Below, piece after piece: positions 1-5,625 of a stretch of 5,625 nt of DNA; positions within the stretch are counted from its first letter, which is position 1; each line of letters begins with the position of its first letter. The DNA comes from Spirochaetota bacterium (GTDB taxonomy: Bacteria > Spirochaetota > Spirochaetia > DSM-27196 > PWMO01), in the NCBI GenBank assembly GCA_009908925.1, contig JAAAOH010000362.1, positions 1 through 5,625 on the forward strand. Reading direction: 5' to 3'. Under the pieces are notes generated by a model that worked only from the letters and a program-made list of their open reading frames with translations, was not told the origin of the DNA and ran no database searches. The translations under genes and the position numbers were made by a program.

Positions 1-1137
1 TCCTTCACCAAGCTCGCAAGCGGTATGCTCGACAATCGTCGCCTCTTCGACGAGCTGAAAGAGCAGCTGCGCCAGATCGAATCCCTCGAGCGCTATCAGG
101 AGAACGTGTTCTCCTCGATGACGAATCTCCTCATAACCGTGGACCGTGAGGGCCACATCGAGTACTTCAATGAGGCCGCCGCCGAGCGCCTCAAGCTGAC
201 CGAGGAGGACATCGGCACACCCTTCGCCCGCCTGTTCAAGAAGGCCCTCCACAAACGGGTGTTCGATCGAATCGAGCAATGCGAAAAGACAGGCGAGCTC
301 ATCGTGGGCATCGAGGGCATCTACAGAAAAGACGGTGACGAGATGGACTATTCGCTCAACATCTCGCCGCTGAAGGGAAAACGCGGGCGCCACGAGGGCA
401 TCACCCTTTTATTCGCCGACCAGACGACGGAACGGGAGCTCAAGAAGAAGATGAACGTGGCGGTGGAGGAACGGCGCTACGTCAAGGACATGTTTGCCCG
501 CTATCTCTCCAACGAGGTCGTCGAGAACCTCATGGACAACCCCGAGCTCATAAAGCCCGGGGGCGACAAGAAGATCGCGACGGTCCTGTTTGCCGACATC
601 CGTGGCTACACCTCCTTTTCCGAGAACAAGGAGCCGGAGTACATCATCGGGGTCCTCAACGAGTACTTCAGTCAGGCGGTTGAGGTGATTGTGGAGTACC
701 GCGGCTACATCGATAAGTTCATCGGCGATGCGATTATGGCGGCCTGGGGCGTACCGATGATGTCCCGGGAGCAGGACGCCGAGCTCGCCGTCACCTGTGC
801 GCTCGAGATGCAGAAGCTGGTGTCCTCGAGGGAGCGAACGTTCTTTCGTGGTGACGCGTCGAAGCTGCGTGTCGGCATCGGCATGCACACGGGGGAGCTC
901 GTTGCAGGGAACCTCGGAAGCTCGCGCCGCATGGATTACTCCGTGATCGGTGACACCGTCAACGTGGCCGCCCGCCTCGAGGGCGTTGCCGGACCCGGTG
1001 AGGTGGTAATCACCAAGGCCACGAAAGATCTGCTGGGCTCGGATTTCCGCCTCGAGGAGCGCGAGCCGGTGAAAGTGAAGGGCAAGAACGAGCCCATCGA
1101 GATTTTCAAGGTCAAGGGACGAAAGAAAGGGGCGTGA
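1..1137 (+). CDS. PAS-domain class III adenylate/guanylate cyclase, 5'-truncated (probable GAF-PAS-cyclase)
   Basis: This is the C-terminal part of a sensory nucleotide cyclase that probably converts ATP to cAMP in the cytoplasm. The frame is open to the window edge, and an ATG at 25 is unlikely to be the start: codons 1-24 read SFTKLASG and join MLDNRRLFDELKEQL, which resembles the last helix of a GAF domain and its coiled exit. Counting from Met25: coiled linker 5-25; PAS domain about 26-140 (LLITVDREGHIEYFNEAA near 35-52, ending LLFADQTTERELKK); helical linker 141-180 with FARYLSNEVVE; cyclase domain about 184-365. Catalytic residues are visible: metal-binding Asp191 (VLFADIRGYTSF) and Asp235 (DKFIGDAIMA), purine-selecting Lys231 and Ser306, transition-state Asn313 and Arg317 (GDTVNVAARLEG). 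Lys with Ser/Thr at the second position is the class IIIb pattern and favours ATP over GTP; specificity is inferred. The 3' end overlaps or abuts the HEAT-repeat gene, suggesting one operon. No membrane segment is seen in this part. Confidence 0.93.
   Translation, partial: SFTKLASGMLDNRRLFDELKEQLRQIESLERYQENVFSSMTNLLITVDREGHIEYFNEAAAERLKLTEEDIGTPFARLFKKALHKRVFDRIEQCEKTGELIVGIEGIYRKDGDEMDYSLNISPLKGKRGRHEGITLLFADQTTERELKKKMNVAVEERRYVKDMFARYLSNEVVENLMDNPELIKPGGDKKIATVLFADIRGYTSFSENKEPEYIIGVLNEYFSQAVEVIVEYRGYIDKFIGDAIMAAWGVPMMSREQDAELAVTCALEMQKLVSSRERTFFRGDASKLRVGIGMHTGELVAGNLGSSRRMDYSVIGDTVNVAARLEGVAGPGEVVITKATKDLLGSDFRLEEREPVKVKGKNEPIEIFKVKGRKKGA
1126..1132 (+). promoter_or_regulatory. Ribosome binding site for the HEAT-repeat gene
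   Basis: AAAGGGG lies inside the last codons of the cyclase gene. It is 7 nt upstream of ATG 1140, a normal Shine-Dalgarno spacing, but only 1 nt from the alternative GTG at 1134. This favours ATG 1140 as the start. Its location in the preceding gene suggests translational coupling. Confidence 0.55.
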
Positions 1138-1139
1138 GG

Positions 1140-3719
1140 ATGCGAGAGATCCTGAACATGATAGATGGGATGCCCACCTGGGCTTATGTGGGCGCCGCGG
1201 GAGTCGTTCTGGTGATTGCCGCCGTGGTCGTCGTTACCGTGAAGGTGCGGCGGGATTTTGTACGCCGTCTGCGGCTCGCCGCCGAGGATCCGGAGCAGGC
1301 CGAGCTGCTGGTGCGGCAGAAATACTCCGACGGGCAACTCTTGCGGCGGTCAGGACTCATCGAAACGGTGGCCCGTAAGTACAGCATGAACGTCATATCC
1401 GCGACGGGCATCGATGAGCTGTGGCAGGAGCGGCTGCTTCGAAAGCGCCGGAGTTCCGATTTCCGCCGCGTCCTCGACTACTCCTGGGAGACAGGGCTCT
1501 TTGCCTGTTTTCTGGCCGCCCTCGAGCGCCCGCGGCTGCGCCCGCGACTTTTCGCCCGACTCGACGACACCGGCGATCTGCTGGTGCTTCGAAGCATCGC
1601 GCTCTCCGGCAGAGGAGAGGAGTTCAGCGGCCACGCCGCCTTCGAGATGTTCTCCCACCGTATCGACGAGGTCCGCGAGATGACCGGCGACCCCGACTGG
1701 CCGGTGCGGTACTTTGCCGTGAAGATCCTCCTCTACGACCACGATCCCCGTTCCGAGCGCGCCGTCTGGGAATGTGTGAATGACGCTTCTGCCCTCGTGC
1801 GCAGGGTCATAGCAGCCGAGTTCCAGCCGTCCGAGCGAGAAGGTCTGTACGAGCATCTGTCCTCACGCCTTCTCGATGACCCCTCTTACGAGGTCCGCCG
1901 GGCTGCGCGGCGGCGAATCGATGCGGAGTTCCCCGAGCGCTACGAGATCGATCCTTCGAAGCTCGCCCCGCACCAGCTGGTCCACGTCCTCGAGCAACTC
2001 CACGAGGATTCCAAAGAAGACGAAAACGTCGCCACGACCTACCTCGGCCACAAGAACCGCGAGTTCCGCCTGCCCGCGGCCCGGTTCCTCGAGCACCGCG
2101 GTGTGCTCTCTCAGATGCTTGCCGCGGCGGACATCGGTGACCGCCAATCCTTCGACAGAACCACCCGTCTGCTCGAGCACGCCGTGGACGTCAACGTTAC
2201 GGACTTTCTGGAGCAGGTTCGGAAACCCGAATCGCCGGCGGTGTTGTTGCTGGCCGCCCGTCTTCTCGCGAAGAAGGGGCCGGTTCCGCTGATCACAGCG
2301 GTCGCTGAGGCCGGATTCGCCCACCTCGACGACATGCCCGAGACTCGTGACGAGCTTCTCGAGGCGCTTCTCTCGATGATAGAGAAGCGGGGCGATGACG
2401 CCTCGCTCGCGCGCATGCGGACTCAACTCTCGCGCCGGCGTCATCACAGTGCCGACGCCGAAAGCATTCTCTCGCACGTACCGGAGCGAGCACATCTCGT
2501 CTTTTCCGAGACATTTCTCGAGTGCCTCGTCGACCCGGAGTTCGAGGCGGAGACGCGGCTCATCGAGACAATGGCGCGGATGCCGTATCCCGCCGTGATG
2601 CCGGATCTCATGGACATTATCAAAGCGGGACGCGAGGGATACCCTCATCGGGTGCGGATCCGGGCGCTCAAGGCGGTCGGCGCATTCGGAGACAACGCGG
2701 TCCTTCAGTTCGTGCTGGAGAACCTGGCAGTTCTCCCGCATGAAGAGGGGCGGGAGTTCACCCGGACCCTCGCGGGCTTCTCCGGCGCCGAGTTCGACAA
2801 ACGGGTGGAGGCACTGCTCGAAACGTCGGATGCCGGTGTTCGTTCGGCGCTGATCGCCGCACTCCCCGCGACGGAAAAGCAGGGTTTTCTCAAGCAGATC
2901 CGGGAGGCGGTGGGAGACGCAGATCCCGATGTGCGCATATCGGCCGTCTGGGCTCTTGCCGACTTCAACGACAAGCGATCTCTCTCTCAGGCAAGCGACA
3001 AACTGCGGGATCCCGTGGAGCGTGTTCGCCGTGAGGCCGCCCGCGCACTCGGGGCTCATGGGGGTGAGCAGATCATCAAGCAGCTCAAGGCCATTGTCGC
3101 CGACGAGAATGAGGTGCAGACGGTGAAGGCAGCCGCCATTGAGGGACTGGGGGCATCGACGCTGAAGACCTCCGTCGACGTTCTCGTCGACATTCTCGAG
3201 CTCGGAGGTGAGCTCCAAAACGACGCCGTCAAAGCCCTCGCTTCCAAGCGGGGCCGCCGGGACATCGAAGCAATCGTGAACCACATGAAGGACGCCGAGC
3301 CGGCCCTGCGCGATCGGCTGACGGACGTGTTTCGCGTCATGGCGACCGACGGCGAGGATGCAATGGTGGATCTGCTCCAGCAGGACATCCCCTCGCTTCG
3401 ACCCTTCGTCACCGACATTCTCGAGAAGGTCGGCTACGTGGAAAGCCTCGTGCGGCGTCTTTCACACAGAAGTCCCGAGGTGCGGCGAAACACCGCCGAG
3501 ATCCTGTCCTTTATCGGGACGGCCTCCGCGTTCCGCGGCATCGTGCTTGCCGCGCGTGACCCCGATCAGGATGTCCGCGTGAAGGTCACCCGCGCTCTCG
3601 AGATGCTGAACACCGACTCCGGCGCCGAGATCCTCGAAGAGCTGCAAAGCGACCCGGACAAGCGGGTGCGCAAGTACACCACCTGGGCGCTACAGCGAAC
3701 GAAGGCCAAGTCGAGCTGA
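1140..3719 (+). CDS. Membrane-anchored HEAT-repeat protein
   Basis: This is a protein of about 859 residues with one N-terminal membrane helix and a long HEAT-like solenoid; no enzymatic domain is recognised. The start is ATG 1140, chosen over GTG 1134 (which would overlap the cyclase stop as GTGA) because of ribosome-binding-site spacing. Residues about 15-35 form one hydrophobic segment (VGAAGVVLVIAAVVVVTV), followed by KVRRDFVRRLR; the positive-inside rule puts the C-terminal bulk in the cytoplasm. HEAT-type units with the D-x-x-x-VR-x-x-A-x-x-AL pattern are clear near 183-198, 213-228, 245-264, 500-519, 562-577, 593-609 (DPDVRISAVWALADF), 624-641 (VERVRREAARALGAHG), 662-672, 775-793, 805-823 and 836-854. 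The stretch 265-500 is helical but degenerate. HEAT solenoids usually bind proteins, so a scaffold or regulator role is plausible, perhaps with the cyclase encoded directly upstream. That partnership is inferred from gene order only. The gene ends inside a convergent terminator-like hairpin. Confidence 0.88.
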   Translation: MREILNMIDGMPTWAYVGAAGVVLVIAAVVVVTVKVRRDFVRRLRLAAEDPEQAELLVRQKYSDGQLLRRSGLIETVARKYSMNVISATGIDELWQERLLRKRRSSDFRRVLDYSWETGLFACFLAALERPRLRPRLFARLDDTGDLLVLRSIALSGRGEEFSGHAAFEMFSHRIDEVREMTGDPDWPVRYFAVKILLYDHDPRSERAVWECVNDASALVRRVIAAEFQPSEREGLYEHLSSRLLDDPSYEVRRAARRRIDAEFPERYEIDPSKLAPHQLVHVLEQLHEDSKEDENVATTYLGHKNREFRLPAARFLEHRGVLSQMLAAADIGDRQSFDRTTRLLEHAVDVNVTDFLEQVRKPESPAVLLLAARLLAKKGPVPLITAVAEAGFAHLDDMPETRDELLEALLSMIEKRGDDASLARMRTQLSRRRHHSADAESILSHVPERAHLVFSETFLECLVDPEFEAETRLIETMARMPYPAVMPDLMDIIKAGREGYPHRVRIRALKAVGAFGDNAVLQFVLENLAVLPHEEGREFTRTLAGFSGAEFDKRVEALLETSDAGVRSALIAALPATEKQGFLKQIREAVGDADPDVRISAVWALADFNDKRSLSQASDKLRDPVERVRREAARALGAHGGEQIIKQLKAIVADENEVQTVKAAAIEGLGASTLKTSVDVLVDILELGGELQNDAVKALASKRGRRDIEAIVNHMKDAEPALRDRLTDVFRVMATDGEDAMVDLLQQDIPSLRPFVTDILEKVGYVESLVRRLSHRSPEVRRNTAEILSFIGTASAFRGIVLAARDPDQDVRVKVTRALEMLNTDSGAEILEELQSDPDKRVRKYTTWALQRTKAKSS
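1182..1244 (+). other. Predicted transmembrane anchor of the HEAT-repeat protein
   Basis: About 21 residues made almost wholly of Ala, Val, Gly, Ile and Leu are flanked by a short N-terminal tail with slight negative charge and by a strongly basic stretch after it. This fits a single-pass anchor with N outside and C inside. No lipobox cysteine or typical signal peptidase I site is evident, so a retained anchor is more likely than a cleaved signal. Confidence 0.75.
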
Positions 3720-3747
3720 GGGGCCGCGCCCGCGGCCGCCCCCTCAG
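3716..3747. terminator. Probable bidirectional terminator hairpin between convergent genes
   Basis: CTGAGGGG at 3716-3723 is matched exactly by CCCCTCAG at 3740-3747. An alternative inner stem pairs GGCCGCG (3722-3728) with CGCGGCC (3731-3737), so a nearly continuous GC-rich hairpin can form. It spans the whole 24-bp gap and contains the TGA stops of both flanking genes. The symmetry allows it to act on both strands. Neither side has a real U-tract (TCTTCC on the + side, CTCGACTT on the - side), so intrinsic termination may be weak or the hairpin may mainly protect the mRNA 3' ends. Confidence 0.6.
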
Positions 3748-5625
3748 TCTTCCTCCGCCTCGAGGGCGGCGAGCATCAGAATCATTTCATCACCGTAGCG
3801 CGAGAGCTCATCCTGTGCCTCGAGCAGGGTGCGGAGCTCGGCCGGCAACCGGTTTCGCGCCTGCGCCTCCGCCCATTCGCTCACGCGGATCTGATCGAAG
3901 AAGGAGCGTCCGGGGAATACCTCGACGATCTGCGGTTCCACCCCGCTTTCGAGGAGCTCCTGCATCACGTCTATCGAGGTTGTGAGCCCGCCGAGACGGT
4001 CGACGAGACCGCGCTCTAGAGCATCCTCTCCGCTCCACACCCGCCCGCGGGCCACGCGCTCGACATCCTCGGTGCTCATGCCACGCTGCTCACCCACGTA
4101 GGAGACGAAACGATCGTACTGCGTGTCGACGCTGTTCTGCACGAGGGAGCGTTCCTCGGGAGTCAGGGTGCGGTACAGAGCGCCGAGGTCGGCGGTGTCG
4201 GTGGTCTTCACCGTGTCCCAGTTGACCCCGTACTCCTCCGAAAGCCCCTCGATATTCGGCAGGAGCACAACCACACCGATCGAGCCGGTGACAGTCACCG
4301 GATGCGCAACGATGCGGTCCGCCGGCGCGGAGATGTAGTAGCCGCCGGATGCCGCACTGTCGGCCATCGAGATGACTACCGGCTTCGGGTCCTCACCGGA
4401 GGTCGTAAGCTCGATCTCCCGCGCAATTACCGCCGATCCGAGGGCCGAGCCGCCGCCGCTTGAAACACGTACGATGATGCCGTCGATGCTGCCGCTCTCC
4501 CTCGCTTCACGGATAGCCGCAGCCATGGTCTCCGAGCCGATCACGCGGCCCGGCTGTCCCTCACCACGGATGATATTGCCCGTGGCGTAGATGACGGCAA
4601 CGCGTGGGGCGGGGCGTCGGCTCCACTCGTAGCGGATCTGATCGCGGGCCGAGACCTCCGCGACGCGGGCGCCACGCTGCAGCTCTTCGAGGCGCGATTC
4701 GAGCTCATCGGCATAGATGAGCCCATCAACGAGACCTGCCTCGAGCGCTCGTTCGGCCACAAGATATGGACCGTCCGCGACGAGGGCTTCGGCGGAGCCG
4801 GCGAGTCGGTCGCCGCGCCCGCTCTCGATCATGCGCAGCAGCACCCCGTACTGGTCTTCGAGAAGGGCCTCGATCGCCTCCCGCTCCTCTGCCGGCATGC
4901 CGGTTTCGGAGAAGATGTTTCCGAAGGTCTTGTACTCGGCGCTTCTGATGTGTGCGACCCCCACGCCGAACTCATCGAGTAGCTCCTTGAGGTACGGCCG
5001 CGTTCGCGAAAGCCCTGACAGCATGATCGAGCCCTGCGGGTTGAGATAGATCTCGTCGGCCACGGCTGCGGCCAGGGCGTAGTTGAGGGTGTTGGTCTGC
5101 TCGACATAGAAGACGACCTGCTTGCCGGTAGCCTTGAACTCCTCGAGGGCCTGTCTGATCTCGAGGAAGTTTGCATAGGATGCCTGCAGGTTGTGATTCT
5201 TGAAGAGGATGCCGGCCACGGCATCATTTCGCGACAGGCGTCGTATGTCGTTGACGACCTCCGCGATCGTGTCGCTCGGATCGAGCGATTCGAACCGGCT
5301 GAAGAGCATCGACACCGGTTGCTCCACGATCATCGGACCCGGCGCGTACTCCGCGAAGGTGCGGGCCCGGATCGGAGCGAACGACCTGAAGTCTTTCGTC
5401 GAAACATGGGCGAATGCAACTGCGCCGGGGCCGCCGTCATCGAAGTTGAAGCTTCCACCGTTTCCCGCACGTACCCGGCCGTAGCTCACGCTCGCCTGTA
5501 GCTGAAGGCGGTCTGAGTCGAAGTCCCAGGCCGCCGAGATATCGAGACCATCCTCGGGGGTGAGCTCGATGCCGAGGATCGGCGCGAGAAAGTCGTCGTT
5601 GCGGTAGCGTACATCCGTGGAGACC
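3744..5625 (-). CDS. sppA: Signal peptide peptidase SppA (protease IV, S49 family), tandem-domain type, N-terminus beyond the window
   Basis: This is a serine protease of the 67K SppA type, which in studied bacteria sits on the periplasmic side of the inner membrane and degrades cleaved signal peptides. The window holds 626 codons before the TGA at 3744-3746, with no stop up to the right edge. A GTG at 5489 is internal, not a convincing start. Counting from the first complete codon (5624): residues 1-100 are a beta-rich extension; about 105-300 the N-terminal SppA domain with the general-base Lys232 (SAEYKTFGNIF, codon 4929-4931); about 340-560 the C-terminal domain with the nucleophile Ser426 (DSAASGGYYIS, codon 4347-4349), followed by VTGSIGVV. 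Lys-to-Ser spacing is 194 residues, close to the 200 in E. coli (Lys209, Ser409). The usual SPGG strand motif reads SGGG. E. coli SppA is 618 residues in total, so this protein is longer than usual. The tail after about 575 is helical and acidic. No signal peptide or anchor can be seen because the N-terminus is missing. It converges on the HEAT gene and is probably transcribed separately. Confidence 0.92.
   Translation of the reverse strand, partial: VSTDVRYRNDDFLAPILGIELTPEDGLDISAAWDFDSDRLQLQASVSYGRVRAGNGGSFNFDDGGPGAVAFAHVSTKDFRSFAPIRARTFAEYAPGPMIVEQPVSMLFSRFESLDPSDTIAEVVNDIRRLSRNDAVAGILFKNHNLQASYANFLEIRQALEEFKATGKQVVFYVEQTNTLNYALAAAVADEIYLNPQGSIMLSGLSRTRPYLKELLDEFGVGVAHIRSAEYKTFGNIFSETGMPAEEREAIEALLEDQYGVLLRMIESGRGDRLAGSAEALVADGPYLVAERALEAGLVDGLIYADELESRLEELQRGARVAEVSARDQIRYEWSRRPAPRVAVIYATGNIIRGEGQPGRVIGSETMAAAIREARESGSIDGIIVRVSSGGGSALGSAVIAREIELTTSGEDPKPVVISMADSAASGGYYISAPADRIVAHPVTVTGSIGVVVLLPNIEGLSEEYGVNWDTVKTTDTADLGALYRTLTPEERSLVQNSVDTQYDRFVSYVGEQRGMSTEDVERVARGRVWSGEDALERGLVDRLGGLTTSIDVMQELLESGVEPQIVEVFPGRSFFDQIRVSEWAEAQARNRLPAELRTLLEAQDELSRYGDEMILMLAALEAEED
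5355..5625 (-). other. Beta-rich N-terminal extension of the SppA protein (partial)
   Basis: About 90 residues before the first SppA domain show short stretches of alternating polar and hydrophobic residues separated by turn-like Gly/Asp/Asn segments: LGIELTPEDGLDISAAWDF, DRLQLQASVSYGRVRAG, GAVAFAHVSTKDFRSF. The pattern resembles strands of an outer-membrane beta-barrel or a beta-sandwich and does not resemble the membrane helix that precedes the protease domains in ordinary SppA. The domain is cut by the window edge, so its size and fold remain unknown. The reading frame is continuous into the protease, with no stop codon between them. Confidence 0.5.

Noticed and set aside
25..27. ATG at 25 as the true start of the cyclase
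   Set aside because: The frame is open to the window edge and the eight preceding codons continue a GAF-like helix. No clear ribosome binding site lies at the right distance.
409..888. Open frame on the - strand opposite the cyclase domain
   Set aside because: The + strand here encodes conserved catalytic motifs; the antisense product (rich in His, Asp, Leu, Val) matches nothing I recognise.
1134..1136. GTG at 1134 as start of the HEAT gene
   Set aside because: It is possible, since it overlaps the cyclase stop as GTGA, but the ribosome binding site is only 1 nt away. ATG 1140 has normal spacing and is the stronger start codon.
1863..3284. Long open frame on the - strand (473 codons) opposite the HEAT gene
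   Set aside because: It lies wholly inside a well-supported coding gene, has low-complexity, Arg/Leu/Val-rich antisense-type composition and no recognisable domain. GC-rich codon bias commonly leaves such antisense frames open.
5487..5489. GTG at 5489 (- strand) as the true start of SppA
   Set aside because: The same frame continues without a stop to the window edge with the same strand-like pattern, and starting here would leave the protein without any signal peptide or membrane anchor.
5193..5501. Short + strand open frames opposite the N-terminal part of SppA
   Set aside because: They overlap conserved protease-family sequence on the other strand, lack recognisable domains, and show antisense-type composition.

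Overview
This window comes from a GC-rich bacterium with a Gram-negative type of envelope. It holds three protein genes with almost no space between them: two on the + strand, then one on the - strand that converges on them. The first and third genes run off the window edges, so both lack their N-termini here. I see no RNA genes, mobile elements, CRISPR arrays or long non-coding stretches. Large sensory class III cyclases, membrane-anchored HEAT-repeat proteins and a tandem-domain SppA in a GC-rich diderm would fit a free-living spirochaete. That placement is a low-confidence guess; a deltaproteobacterial-type lineage is also possible.

Region 1-1137 (+) is the C-terminal part of a signalling protein: the tail of what looks like a GAF domain, a coiled linker, a PAS domain and a complete class III nucleotide cyclase domain that keeps all the key catalytic residues. 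It probably makes cAMP in response to a cytoplasmic or ligand signal. Region 1134/1140-3719 (+) follows without a gap (GTGA overlap, or 2 nt if the better ATG is used). It encodes a protein of about 859 residues with one N-terminal membrane anchor and a long cytoplasmic solenoid of HEAT-like repeats, probably a scaffold. The tight coupling suggests the two proteins are made together and may work together, but no shared function can be shown from sequence.

Region 3720-3743 is a 24-bp gap between converging stop codons. A strong GC-rich inverted repeat covers the gap and both stop codons, and probably serves as a shared terminator. Region 3744-5625 (-) encodes a tandem-domain signal peptide peptidase of the SppA (protease IV, S49) family with its Lys/Ser dyad intact. 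Its reading frame continues to the window edge through a segment with alternating hydrophobic, beta-strand-like sequence that is not part of ordinary SppA. This suggests an N-terminal beta-rich, perhaps outer-membrane-barrel-like, extension and is the most interesting point in the window.
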